A model generated the notes under the pieces. That model made no database searches, had not been told where the DNA came from, and was given only the letters and a program-made list of their open reading frames with translations. This document shows positions 44,871 to 56,779 of a DNA stretch of 64,000 bases, one piece after another (position 1 is the first letter of the stretch; each line of letters begins with the position of its first letter). The stretch lies in contig OX439042.1 in assembly GCA_949317995.1 (NCBI GenBank), positions 19,509,174 to 19,573,173 on the forward strand, read 5' to 3'. Both the position numbers and the translations under genes were made by a program. Source of the stretch: Acholoe squamosa (lineage: Eukaryota > Annelida > Polychaeta > Phyllodocida > Polynoidae).

Positions 44871-45584
44871 TCACCTATAAAGAAGGCCTGAGCATCATAA
44901 CGGCTTCGCCGAGCTCGGAGACAGGTTATGTTTTTGCATAATTTCTGTGAACCTTAATAAAACACTTTAAAAAAAAGCCTAATACCCTTCGTCATGTATA
45001 TGTCGCGATATATAGTTATAGGATCTCTGCCATCTGGACTACTTACATTTAACTGTTTCCGATTTCAGTATGTGTATACAATATATCTAAATGGACGAGG
45101 CTGTCATTTTATCAAGGATCTGTTAAACCTTGTGGCCTTTTGCATTTATGAAATGCACAATAAAAACTTGCAGTTAAACGTAGCACAGCTTTGAAGAAAA
45201 AAAAAACCATCTTAGATACGTTTTTTTTCTGATTTCCTTAATAACACATACTTCAGTTGTGAACATATCAATTAGGAACTAAATACATGGACGTGCGTCC
45301 CGGAATGCACATATATGTGTTAAATTGGATTCGTGTATCAGATATATTTATGATTATAGGAATGAGACACACTTGGGCTGCATGTATGCATATAATAATA
45401 CATATTACACTTTTCATGCTGATGACCTGGCAGGAACTAGGACACAGGCAAAACAGGAGCAGCAAGGGACGGGTGCATTACGATGTCACAAGGAATCTAA
45501 TAAGCCAGACTTTAGCTGACTTTATGGGGGTTCTTTAGTGTCTGCCTCCCTCAGAAGGGGGCAATTTCTAGTATGAGAATGGAG
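44871..45584. other. Intergenic DNA, no gene recognised
   Basis: Contains a T-run near 45221 and short frames only. It may include the 3' UTR of the minus-strand TRP-like gene. Confidence 0.4.
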
Positions 45585-45654
45585 TCACATGTCGGCCCTG
45601 GTGTTTGCTGCAATGTGTCTCCGGACCGCCCTCTCCTTTTCCAACATGCGTTGT
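45585..45654 (-). CDS. Candidate last exon of the TRP-like gene
   Basis: On the minus strand TTTTTGTTTCCAG is a good polypyrimidine/acceptor, followed by a 70-nt stretch reading QRMLEKERAVRRHIAANTRA plus two residues and TGA. The basic, helical sequence would suit the cytoplasmic end of a TRP channel. However, the exon would begin with one base completing a codon, while the upstream exon ends in phase 0, so an intermediate exon would be required. Treat this as a hypothesis. Confidence 0.25.
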
Positions 45655-46069
45655 CTGGAAACAAAAATATGGAGCGCAGTCGCATTGGAGAGTCTTGTTC
45701 CGTGTTGAAAAGATGGACTGATGGTGTGAAGTTATTTGAATTTAACAATACTTAAAAAAGAAGGGTTAAACTATGAATACGATAATCCTTAGCTTGTTCA
45801 TATCGATGCTAATACAATTCATGTCTAATACTGTTAGTTTCCGGTAACTCAACTCCAATTTTAACCCGACCCTATTGTTATGAGAGTTTTTTTTCCTCTG
45901 AAATATTGATGATCCATTAGAGGGATTTCGGGTAAAAGCGTATACATGAATTTTGGACAAGAAAGGCTTATAGAAAATGATAGAAGTGTTCCCGACCGTA
46001 CCTAACATATTTCAGCCTGTAACCGGATATACGTAATTTTTTTGGGCTTAAAACACTACTATGACTTAC

Positions 46070-47992
46070 CTGGGGTATTTTTATATCATCCTCCTCTAGT
46101 GAGTCACATTCAGAGTGTGCTACACGGGTCCTGGTAATGTACAGACGCTGGCCGACGGACGTAAAGTATCTTTGACGTAACTTCCGGTACAGGTTTGGCA
46201 AGAAGCCGACAAGACGTAGTTCCATGCTCCAGGCTATGGACATGCGCTGCATGGGCATGAGGATATGGAGATTATCCATGACGTTAGATACAGAGCGAGT
46301 GAAGTGGGCCACCAGGAAGTTCAGAAGCAGCATGATGATGACAAACACATATTGAACATGCATCAGGAAGAGCTCCACCTTGTACTTTGTATCAAAGTGA
46401 CCAAAATTCAGCATGTTCAAAGTTATGGTGAAGACAGTGTAGACAGAATCTGTAAATGTGGAGAAATGTTTGTCACACAAGTCATTCCCACCGTCGTCAC
46501 AAATGATGTGACGGAATACAAAGCTGTAGGGGATGTTGAAGAAGAAGAATACAGCTATGAAGCAGGCCAGGTGTTTGACCATTCTCTCAAAGGATATGAT
46601 GAAGGGTCCCATGCAGGTGGTGCACTGCAGGAAGAACATGAGGGATATCACAATGCAACACATGGCCTGGATGAGGAACACATGGTCAAAGAATCTAGGT
46701 ATATTAAGGGCCTTCATCTTTAGAGCGATTATCAGAATGATGGCTAGTATGACACTGACACTCAGTATGAACTGGGCAATTCTATAGCTTATGTAGTGCA
46801 ATGCAATCTTCTTGCGTCCAAGTGGGGTCTTCAACAACCAAGACCATGGCCCGCGATGAGCCTGGTACAGTTCAATCACATCAAAGATACTGGACAAGGA
46901 TGAATGCAGCAAGAGATAAGCAAAGATGGCATAGGTAATTGAGGGTGCCATGTGTGATGATCCCATCATGTGTGAGATTGGAAACATTGCCAATGTAATG
47001 TTTGTATTGTTTCTGCCTATAGACGCCGTGGCCGTTACATTATTATCATCTTGATCGAGGAGACCTTCCCCGAGATGCATAGCAAAGAAGAAGACCACGA
47101 GGTAAAGTACCCTGATGAGAAACCAGCAAAAGATGAAAGGTCTATTGATCTGCATCTTGGCATGAAACCATTTCCTAAGAACTGATCCTGTTGGAGATTT
47201 CAGGAGGACGTCCTTAATGTGTGGACAGAGGATTTTGCATTTGTCTAAGAGGGTAAAGGTTAGCATCGGTGATTTCATCTGTCTTCCTTCAGCTCCACTA
47301 CTTTCATACTCAGTAATATCAAACAACTCAGTTGTGTATATACCAGCTGATGTCTCCCTAGCCAGGTATACACCTCTTGTTTCAAACATGGTGCTAAACA
47401 GAAGAAATGTTCCCAGGTGCGAGGCCAACTCCAGGGGGCGTAATCCTTGGCCATCCTCATCCATCAACAATCCTTTCAATGTATCTGCAGATATATTAGA
47501 TTTTATAAATCTCATTGTCTTATTAGCCTCTGTTTCCTTTCTTGGTCGGAGGTGCGAGATAAGGACTAGAGCGTGGAATACATTATAACCGTTATGTTCC
47601 TTCTGTTGTACGTCCACCCCATACTTTAACATTGACTGAAGGACCTTGAGGGAACCGTAAGCTGCAGCCAGAATCCATGGTTTATACAGTTGGCAATGGC
47701 ATGTCCAGTTTCTGTGTATACTTACGTCAATGACGTATCCACTGTCGTCATCTTCCTCCAGAAACACCCAGGAGTCTATCTGCCGACGGTACAACCCACT
47801 CAGCTCTGACTCCTGTCGGCCTGTTAGGAAGTCAGCTTTGGCTCTTGGAGACATCTCCTCCAGGGATGCTTCTAGTTTTTCAGCGTCATCCCTGACTATA
47901 AGAGTGTGTATCCAGGGTGACAGGATAAGTTTCCTCTTCTTTGAGTCTGTTAGGGGTACACCTGCGTAGTCGGTATCCCTTACAGAACCCAT
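46070..47992 (-). CDS. TRP-like ankyrin-repeat cation channel, main exon
   Basis: Encodes 641 residues from ATG 47992 to a perfect donor, CAG/GTAAGT (46064-46069); the frame running on to 45968 reads into the intron. The N-terminal cytoplasmic part has degenerate ankyrin repeats (about 100-205, e.g. KPWILAAAYGSLKVLQSML and LRPLELASHLG). Six membrane segments follow: S1 286-305, S2 350-371, S3 402-425, S4 434-455, S5 472-496 and S6 540-565. The S1-S2 loop has N-glycosylation sites (NVT, NNT, NIT). A pore helix and filter region lies at about 511-531 (DSVYTVFTITLNMLNFGHFD), where TRPV channels carry FTIGMGD-like sequence. S4 lacks voltage-sensor arginines, as in TRPs. It should form a tetrameric cation channel, probably sensory. 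The nearest family (TRPV-like or TRPA-like) is unresolved. The start could be preceded by another exon. Confidence 0.8.
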
Positions 47993-50900
47993 TACGATTT
48001 ATAGCTCTCGGCTCCCAAAAGATGTGGGAGAGACCTACTGAGAATAGAACTAGCCCAAATAGTTGAACCAATTACCTATTTTCAAACTGATATCAATATA
48101 ATCTCAAATTATTGAACCAGTTCCCTTTTCTGTGTTGATATGGTCTGTATAGGATTAATGTAGCTACTCCAATCAACAGCAACGCATTTAAAATCTTGAA
48201 ATGATGTATCTCCTGTAACTTTAAGCAGTTACATTTAAGCAGTTACATTTGAAAGAATATCCACGTAGAAATAGATACGCCCAATGTTCAAAACGATAAA
48301 GATACTGTCTGGTCTCTCTTCCCTGGTCTCTGTGTAAGTTTTGGGTCTGCATGTATCCTCACGAGTTGCTCTGTGTGTGCTCTGTCATCAGAGAGCAGCT
48401 CACACAGACCCTGTAGACATGCCACCTGGGGGAAGTGCAGGATGGATATTACAAAGGAAACCATTATGGAGACACGCCAAACTAAAATCCAAGGCCGGCC
48501 CAGAATCACTTATCCCAGCATAATGCTTCCAGTGGACCTTTCAGCGGTAGCTTTTGTGAGGTGTAGACGTGGTCATAAAACGGCATCAGATAGTAATGGA
48601 GTTTGCCCTGGGCCAGCCAACAGAGCTACTGTAATTACTGATGGGGCACCCTACGCAGGTACAGCACGGTGAAGTTAGGGAAAATGTGGCAATGCATTGG
48701 CCGTTCTATACTATATGAATAGGAATTAAATTGGATTATGGAAAGCATTCCATAGCATATACATAATTTATTCTTATATCAAAAGTGTGTGCCTGCATAG
48801 TTTTAAGTCAGTACTAGATAGGGCCCTATCGGCGAGGCTATTCCATGATCATGTCAATCTCTTGAGATGTGGAAACAGCGAGGATATTGTTATATCTATC
48901 AAATATTTCAAATTTATCAATTGCAATTGTAGGTCTATCCTCAGTCTTGATCTAAAATGTGAATAAGATTTATTTAACAGATTATATTTTGTAAAGAACA
49001 AGTCAGCCATCACTGATATATTAAGCAGTCGTAAGCCCCTGCAACAAACCAATGCTATAGCTAACACACAAATCACACTGTCCATACAAGTGTGATAGAT
49101 TCTCGGTGTAGTGCTATCCAATCAGGTGATGGATGTAGAGTTTTGTCAATATCCACAACCGGCAGACCTAATGACGTATTGACACCCGACAGTGTCATAT
49201 GCGCCCCCTGTGTTGGCAGCACACACTAACGGGTATCCAACAAGTCTTTCTAATATGTGTATTGATCTATCTGGTGTCACCCAGCTAGATCATATGTATA
49301 ATGATAGGCTGGAGATATCATCTTCACATGATGCAATGGCAGCATGAAAAATATTCATCAAAGTTGAGTCTAGTGCAATATCTAAAATGGGATTGACTGT
49401 TTTCTTAGTATACCTACAAGAGATAGAGATAATGCTCTTCAATTATAATAAGGGAGTGAAATCTAGCAACTTTTGGACATGGCAAATAATCTGGCCCATA
49501 TTGGAGTTCTGCCATTTGCGTCTAATATTCCAATATTCCATCCTTGTATCATTTCCCTGAATTAAAGTTGACTATCATGTCTGTGCAATATTGCTCCAAC
49601 TTTATGCAGCTTTAACCCTTGCTTAAATTGTCTTTTTTTTTTTTGTTTTTTTTTTCGTGATTTGAATTAAAACGTTGGTAGAGATTAACCAGCAGAGTGA
49701 TAGAAGTTGGTTGGGGAGAGGTTATTCGTTTCTTTCTAATCTTCTCCTGGACTCAATGATTTTTATATGGACCTTCATACCATAGAAACGCCAGTCATGC
49801 TAACTTTAATGTCATTGGAATCATATTCTGCCTTTAGGACCTTTAGATGTACTTAATATGAAGTACCTAGCGGCACACATACATCCGTTTGAACCACTAA
49901 AAAGACCCCGAAGGTCTAAATATGTCGTTCTATGTATAAGGGATAGGAGGAAAGCAGAATCCCTCTCATACATATAATTTCCTCGCACCTTCCTTTTGGG
50001 TCTTTCTCGCATATTTTATGAAATTACCTACACCAAACGTAACTGCTGTAACTAGCTGCAGGGCATGTCAAAAGGACTTATATACAATGTCTAAGATCCC
50101 TTACAATTTTGAATTGAAGGAACTCGACATTTGTAGAGAAATTACAAATTTTATTCATTTTAAAAGTGTTACCTGTGCAAGAGATAAAAACCCACCAATG
50201 AACTTTTTCCAACCCAACTGCGAATCATGAGGTACCTACCTCAATGCATTTAAAGGGTTTCGTATTTTAAGTTCATTCGATGGCTTGGGCTCAACTTTTT
50301 CAACATTTTTGTTTTCAGTTGATAATTATTGGAACGTTTCCAAATCATGCAAGCAAACATTTAAAAACGTTTTCAGTGTCACATGTGTTTGTTAGCTAGG
50401 CTCTTCATTCCATGTCTACGCTGTTTATGTCATTGGGTATGCCATCTGAAATGTGTAACGAACACAAATGAATAAGGAGAGAGCATGGCAAGTAAACGAA
50501 GACTGAGACAAGCTGTGTTTGTGTTCAGTATTTACACTGCCATGCACCAGTGATCGAACTGGTTTCCCACCTCCCAACAATCCCAAACACGCGCTACTCG
50601 GGTGGATTCACCTCGGGTCGGACACATACCTTAACGTCTACACTTGTTCAAGTCTTTTGATTTTAATTCAAGTGAAAGAAATAAAATTTAAAAAAAAATG
50701 AAATCAAAGACTTCTAGTGAATCAATTCTAGCTATATCAAAACAGCGCATCAAAACACATATTGTGATAAGCTAATACATTTACACTGTATTGAGTTCTG
50801 AAATAGTGTACATTTTCTATGAAATAGAAATTTATTACATTGCAGATTAAGAAACTACACTTCTTAGCGCTGTCTGAATGATATAAGGTGAATTCCTCTG

Positions 50901-51006
50901 GCTATAGCGCGCTAGTATGTTATTCTAATGAATACTTAGTACAATTTAATAGCTACACTGCTAACAAAAGCGTGTTATTTACCCTCTGGGACTAGCAAAA
51001 CTTAAT
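47993..51006. other. Intergenic DNA, no gene recognised
   Basis: Upstream flank of the TRP-like gene and beyond. It holds a T-rich tract at 49630-49655, a GGCCACATGCC-free AT-rich background and short frames, but no recognisable exon. A reverse-strand B-box-like AGTTCGATCAC lies near 50552, too weak to call. Confidence 0.45.
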
Positions 51007-51172
51007 CAGTGGCGGATGCAGGATCTGGAAAAGGAGGGGGCGCGGACCAAAAGGATGGGGCGCACCCCCTATTTCTGAGCAAATTTGGGGTCCAAAATAT
51101 GTAATTAAACTCATTAGTGCTGGGGGAAAGGGGGGTGCGCGCGCCCCCACGCCCCCTCTAAATCCGCCACTG
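51007..51172. mobile_element. 166-bp MITE, CAGTGGCGGAT termini
   Basis: Left CAGTGGCGGATGCAGGATCT, right CTCTAAATCCGCCACTG. The inverted ends match for the first 11 bases. The inside is GGGGGCGCG-rich at both ends. Same family as 18419-18790. No target duplication is visible. Confidence 0.75.
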
Positions 51173-51579
51173 TCATAGGATAAAGGGAAATGGTTGTTTA
51201 TGCCCTTTTGTGAAAAGGTGTGTTCCACAGCTATTAATTTATTTGTGTGCCTCTTGCAATAGGCCTGGCACTGTGCGCAGTATGTTTTACTTGTTGTAGG
51301 AGTATACAGGGCTCTGACTATTACCAGTAGGGAGTTACATGGGCCGCGCACAGGACGGCAATTCTGCATAGACTCCTGACATGATCTCACTTATTTGCTC
51401 CCCAAATCTTTACTATACATAGTCCAGTAATGATTAAGGCATAGATTTAAAGCTATTGGTCATGTGCATGCGATAGGTGCATCAGTTCTTAATTTCTAAA
51501 TATATTTATTGGTCTTATGGCTGTGGAAACACACAGGTAAATGCCACTTTTAGCATAGTGTGAGTAGGTAGCATATGCA

Positions 51580-51680
51580 GGGGCGTAGGAAAAGGGGGGG
51601 GCCAGGGGGGCCTGGGCCCCCCAATCATGAAGGAGGTGGGGCCTGAGTATGTCTGGGCCCCCCAATATTTTCCAAGAACC
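51580..51680 (+). repeat. GGGGCGTAGGAA dispersed repeat
   Basis: GGGGCGTAGGAAAAGGGG, two GGGCCCCCCAAT blocks, then TTTTCC. A diverged relative lies at 29525-29590 (GGGGCATAGGAAAAGGGGC, then GGGCCCCTCAAAATTT). Probably a small TE family. Confidence 0.5.
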
Positions 51681-52512
51681 ATTCCCTATTGAAAATATCA
51701 TCATTCTGTTTTTTTTTCACATTGCATTAGTACATGTCTTTTCTATCAGATTCCCTATTTGCATAATATGTGAAACAGTCGATTTAATTTTCGATGTAAT
51801 ACCCTACACCAGTTTAATCCAAAATGTTGGCTATTTCAATGCATTCAAGTCACATACAATGATACATGTACAACCATCAGCTAAATCAAGAGGGCTGGAT
51901 TTTCCCACCATAGCTGGGGGTCTTACGATAGGGCGTTTTGAACTAACCTCCAGAGGACAGGGTCACAAGAGGATGAGGTACAGGTCACGGTTTGAAAATA
52001 GTGACCTTATTCTATAAGGACATGCCCCAACACTTCAGGCATATATCAATATTATACATGTACATGTATATCCTGGTGAACAAAAAAAAACACAGGAAGA
52101 AAGTTTTCTGACATAGATTCCACATGCTTCATGTCCGGATTACGAGGCGTTCAACTACATATCACTATGATATCTGAGAATCAATCGAGTAGTTCCAGGT
52201 TGTCACTTCGACATATTCTTGTCAAAGAAAGAGCTAGGATTAGGGTGTAGAAGAGTCGAGTATTGAAGCAGGAGATTGGAGGGTACCAATTGTTCCATAT
52301 GAAGTAATCTATATAATTCATGTAGGACTGTGCCACAAGCCCTATGTACATATAGGAACTGGTTATAGTGTAGGCAGAAAGGTACCCGGCCATTTCGGTG
52401 TCGTACTGCTCTCTGTCGGGAACCAAAGCATTAACAACAAAGCACCCTCTGCATAGACACATAAAAGACCCCCTCCCTCTCTCCTCCTCCCCACTGCCCC
52501 GCATACACTCAC
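51681..52512. other. Intergenic or intronic DNA, no gene recognised
   Basis: No recognised exon. Minus-strand frames here run on from the candidate exon at 52513-52631 and are probably its intron. Confidence 0.4.
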
Positions 52513-52631
52513 CTGGCCGTGCACCACTAGTCAGGTATGGACACAAGTCACCTGTGGAGTCTATGGAACACTGCCAGCGGCCAACAGAGCCTAGTCCACA
52601 TGGACATAGGTAATCCACAGAGTCACTAAAG
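52513..52631 (-). CDS. Candidate internal exon, Cys-rich, unidentified
   Basis: A 119-nt minus-strand stretch flanked by an acceptor-like ACATGTCACAG and a strong donor, CCAG/GTGAGT (52507-52512). It reads FSDSVDYLCPCGLGSVGRWQ followed by CSIDSTGDLCPYLTSGARP, with four cysteines in an extracellular-looking pattern. It would begin with the last base and end with the first base of split codons. I do not recognise the family, and no partner exon is found. It lies about 1.4 kb upstream of, and divergent from, the LicD gene. Confidence 0.3.
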
Positions 52632-54003
52632 CTGTGACATGTAGGTGGGGCAGTTTACTACATGTTGGCAGCTACAGGTCGACATAGGGCTGAGTATGGG
52701 AATGCAGGATCGTATAATACTTGAGGTACTACTAGGGTGGTAGGTGGACACTCGTTGAACGGTCAGGTGTGTGCAGGGTACAGCCCCGGGAATGAAGACC
52801 AAGCAGGTGACGTCTTTTTATATCCCTCCATATAAGGGTGAAAATAGCACCTTCCCACCAACACTGAGGAGTCTACTCACTAGGGGTATCTTCGGATGGT
52901 CTTTATAGCAGTGGAACAATCCAGCTGTGTCTAAATTTGAGAGATTGGATCTACACTCAGGAACTTACACTATTTTTAAAACTTTTAGTAAAGCACAGCA
53001 AGTGGGTTCAGCACAGGAGGCATGTAGGAACACAACCCCTACTGTGTTGTGATCCAACTTGACTAAACTCACATGGCAGGGATTTAGCATGGAGGTATAA
53101 GGGATTGGGGTCATATTTGTTTCCCCTATTTGTACGACAGCGAACGGGGTTGCCCCACAGCCAGGTAGGACCTACACAACAGGACAGCCACTCAACTGCA
53201 GACACAGGCGGCTGTCTGGACTTATGCCCTTTCTTCACGGTAAGGGCATCTGGGGGTCGGCAAGCCCAGCCCCCTCCCCCTTCCTCCTCTTCAGCCCCAA
53301 GTTCAGGTGTCCCCGCCACGCGTCACCGGCAACGCTGTTGATGCCTCCAGGGACGCTACGAAATAGCAGCATGGAATTTTTTTATTGATTTGCACGTCAG
53401 GGCTGGGTGAATGTTAACACTGGATGGAAAGTCTGCTGCTCCTGGCCCCAGGGGAACCCTTAGGGTAGATCCCATGTGAACCATCACCATGACCGGAGGA
53501 GGTATAAGGTCCTAGGGGGTTGTTGGGGCCGTGTGCGGTCGTGCGTGAACATAAAGAGTGGACCTTTCTCATCATTCCTGCATATTTAGTAAAGGATTGG
53601 AGTTGTGTAGGTGGGGTTTTCCTGGTATATAACAAATCATCAACCTGTCCTCCCTCAATGTTGTATGATATTTTATACCTGCATGGACCGTCTTCAGAAA
53701 CACCTGGCCATACTCTATCACACCCACATTTAGGATATAACGGACCATGTTGTGATTTGTGGGACGTCTCCTGGGTATCAACAATAGATATACCAGTACT
53801 CCACTACACCTTTCACCTCACACCTGCATCCATCATCAACAGGTGGATGCTGTGACACGTGCTTACGATATCGCCTACAGCATCACCTGTAATCACCATA
53901 TCCCTTAAGACGCCAGGTAACATGAGCATGCTCTAAGGTGTACCCAAGTATCCTTCGCAGAGACACCATCATAAACATTTCCAGATCATACATAATCGTT
54001 ATC
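52632..54003. other. Upstream region of the LicD-family gene
   Basis: GC-richer than average, with a GC-rich block at 53105-53345. GCAG/ACACAGG..TTCACG/GTAAGG (53203-53243, +) could be a 5' non-coding exon, and TCCTTCGCAG just before 53961 could be the acceptor of the coding exon. These are suggestions only. Confidence 0.35.
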
Positions 54004-55230
54004 ATGTTAAATCTGGGTAGATGGAGGATCCGGCACGGTGTCCTGTGTGGCCTGCTCGGGTCGGCCCTCACCCTCCTCCTCCTGGCCCTCACAAACCAGC
54101 TCGGCTCGCCCCTTAGGACCCAGGAGGGCGCTGCGGGCAGTTCAGACTCCGGCCGGTGGGCTGCCGCTGGGCGGCGCCATCTTCGTAACCTGGCGTGTCC
54201 GTGTGGCGGCAGTGAAAGCAGGGAGCAGCAGCAGGAGCGAGACAATAAGGAGAGGTCAGACATGATGAAACTGATGAAGCTGCTCATGGAGAAGCTCAAC
54301 AGGTCACTAGACCAGCCCCTGGAGCAGCCAAAACACTTTTCTGAGCAGGATGTTATCCAGGGCGCCAGCAGCCTGGACAACAGCTTCCAGAAGTCCTTTG
54401 GGACGCCACCTGTCTCTCATAAGCCCCATACCACGGGGCACCGTGGGGTGGGGGCAGTGGCCCTGAACCCAGCATACCACTTCAGGTCTGTAGTGACCTC
54501 AGAACAAAAGCAGGCCCTGTATGTGGCCCTCCTTAAGCTCAGTGAGGTGTGTAAGCAGCATGGCTACACCTGGATGCTGTACTCCGGCACCCTGCTCGGC
54601 TCCTTCCGGCACCACGATATGGTACCGTGGGATGACGACTTTGACATCTTCATGAACTCCTCCCAAAGGGAATCCATTGTAGCCACACTTAGCAACATGC
54701 AGCCAGACTTCCATCTATTTGAAGCCGGCTCCAGATTGAAGTTCTGGACCTCAGAGGGCACACTACAGTCTAGTAAATACCCCTGGAAGTGGCCCTATTT
54801 AGACATAAGCTTCTACAAGGAGAACAAGACCCACATCTGGGACGGCTCTATGGAGGATGACTATGGGGATAGGCTATACGTATATAGAAAAGACATAGTG
54901 TTCCCCCTGCACCTCCGTCCTATGGGAAGGTACTTTTTCCCTGCCCCCAGAGACTCATATCAACACCTACAGCTCACCTATAAGGCAGGTGGGCTCGGGA
55001 TGTGTTGGACCACTCACTATAGCCATAAGAACGAGTCGCTCACAGAGGGGGTACATAAGATCATGTGTAGTGAGCTCAAACATATTTATCCTTTTGTACA
55101 TAGAACTCGTCATTCAAATGGCGTCATGGAGACACTGAAGTTGGATGTGGAAGAAATTCACCACCTCGTTGTGGACGAACCAAAGTATGCTATAACTGAT
55201 CCATATTCAATCAGACTTATTACTTCATGA
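54004..55230 (+). CDS. LicD/fukutin-type nucleotidyltransferase-fold protein
   Basis: Encodes 408 residues from the first in-frame ATG (54004; the open frame extends 22 codons upstream without an ATG). A ten-residue basic cytoplasmic tail is followed by a signal anchor (about 11-30, LLGSALTLLLLAL), so it is a type II Golgi/ER membrane protein. A Gln/Glu/Lys-rich stem (about 80-120) has coiled-coil character. The LicD domain spans about 165-400, with YSGTLLGSFRHHDMVPWDDD holding the signature GTLLG and metal-binding aspartates (D210-D212), then FDIFM. Relatives transfer phosphocholine or sugar-phosphate from nucleotide donors onto glycans (bacterial LicD, fukutin, FKRP). Many invertebrates have expanded, uncharacterised sets. 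Substrate cannot be inferred. The coding sequence is in one exon and intact. Confidence 0.85.
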   Translation: MLNLGRWRIRHGVLCGLLGSALTLLLLALTNQLGSPLRTQEGAAGSSDSGRWAAAGRRHLRNLACPCGGSESREQQQERDNKERSDMMKLMKLLMEKLNRSLDQPLEQPKHFSEQDVIQGASSLDNSFQKSFGTPPVSHKPHTTGHRGVGAVALNPAYHFRSVVTSEQKQALYVALLKLSEVCKQHGYTWMLYSGTLLGSFRHHDMVPWDDDFDIFMNSSQRESIVATLSNMQPDFHLFEAGSRLKFWTSEGTLQSSKYPWKWPYLDISFYKENKTHIWDGSMEDDYGDRLYVYRKDIVFPLHLRPMGRYFFPAPRDSYQHLQLTYKAGGLGMCWTTHYSHKNESLTEGVHKIMCSELKHIYPFVHRTRHSNGVMETLKLDVEEIHHLVVDEPKYAITDPYSIRLITS

Positions 55231-56779
55231 TTAATGTGATATATTACAGAACGATGGTATAACCGATATAGCAAAGCATGTGATGGTAATAAGAACAATG
55301 ACTTAGAACAATGCTATATGGGGGAAAGGGGGTATAATATCAGTATTTTGTAGATGTTCAATAAGATGTACAAAGCACACATGCTCCCCTTGTTCAGGTC
55401 GATCCGATTCAGTGACTGATGACAGTGTCAAGCCTTAGTTACCATAGTGTTTATCTCAAACATGCATGGTGAACCAGCCAATAATTACTCTATTGTCTGT
55501 CATTGGTATTACCATAGAGTGTAAAAGACGGTATTACTCTGTAAATTGTCAATGCGCGCGTCGCCATAAAGACAGTAGGCTAGGTTTTGTGTTAAAATTT
55601 TCTAAGTTTTAATTGTATAAATGTGACCCATTCAGTTTTCACATTTTTGTCACAATGTAATTTATGTTTCTTTGACAGAGCCAAATTATTTTCAGCTAGT
55701 CCTGATAAGTATAATAAAGTTAAAATGTTATTTTCTGAACTTCTCTTTGATGTCCTTATTCGGTCCATACAACCAGTAACCTAGCCCTAGGAATAGTTAC
55801 AGTGCACAATATCCAGTACATGTAGCGCACTGGCCCCTTGTTATCTTTGGACCCTGCTGTCCATTAGCCATTAGGAGAGATACATACACTAATAAAGCAC
55901 AGCAATGGACCTCCCAACATAGGTCTATTACGAGCATTCTACCATAAAGGGCCCCTGAGACCCTGACCATATTGGGATATAGAGGCACATGTACAATACC
56001 TCTATATCAAAGCATGGTGTGTATACCTATCCTACCATACACTGCTTTGTAGACACAGTGTAGCATCATAGCTGGTTGTGTATGGCCGCTATCTTTATAG
56101 CATCGTTAAACAGTATCATAATAGTATCTTTCGTGGTAAAGCCTCATAGGAAAGTATTTACTAGAATGTATGAATGTCTATATATTGAATCGACATCTAT
56201 ATGCCTATTGTAATACTTTCTTATAATCCAAGCACACAATGTTTAGAGTATTGTTATTTCCCCAAGTTATACGTCATATTCCTATCCTTTCGCCTATAAG
56301 TTTAAGGTTAGAATTCACAGGTATAAGTGCCATATAACAATGTCACAGGGTCATTTAAGGCTACGGTCATCCCCTTACCCCATATATTTACCTAGAGGGT
56401 GACCCTACAGGACTTGTCCTCAGACGGCCATCCATGTCCTTTTCCCACGAAATTCTTATGAAGAAGGTTCGTTTTATATCAAGACCAAAGAACTGATTCA
56501 CGCTCAGGTTCACCCTCTTTGTTATGATTTAAACTAAAGAAGATCCTTATGAACACAATCAGCAAGAGTGCACCTTCCCCCTTATAGTCTGTAATCAAAA
56601 TTGACTAAATGTGGGTTTTAAGCGTTCTAGGAGCATTTTATAGTAAAATTTTGGGAACATACTTTAATAAGTTAATTTTTGGGTGTAGATTAAAAAAAAA
56701 ACAATGTTCCCAAGCTGAAAAATGCATATTTACCCCTTGAAATGCCAAAAAAATCAAAATGGCCACCAAAAATTCAAGG
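55231..56779. other. 3' flank of the LicD gene, then intergenic DNA
   Basis: About 490 bp of probable 3' UTR up to the poly(A) signal at 55713. Beyond it there is no recognisable gene. 56640-56780 is AT-rich and leads into the X-box repeat family. Confidence 0.5.
55713..55718 (+). terminator. Poly(A) signal AATAAA of the LicD gene
   Basis: AATAAA about 480 bp after the stop codon, followed by a T-rich stretch (55727-55750). Confidence 0.5.

Noticed and set aside
45968-46069. C-terminal 33 residues of the long TRP-like ORF
   Set aside because: Begins at GTAAGT, so most likely intron sequence.
46265-46723. 152-residue plus-strand ORF
   Set aside because: Antisense shadow of the TRP-like exon.
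53938-54003. 22-codon N-terminal extension of the LicD ORF
   Set aside because: Starts at a GTG and contains no ATG; the first ATG is at 54004 and gives a proper signal anchor.
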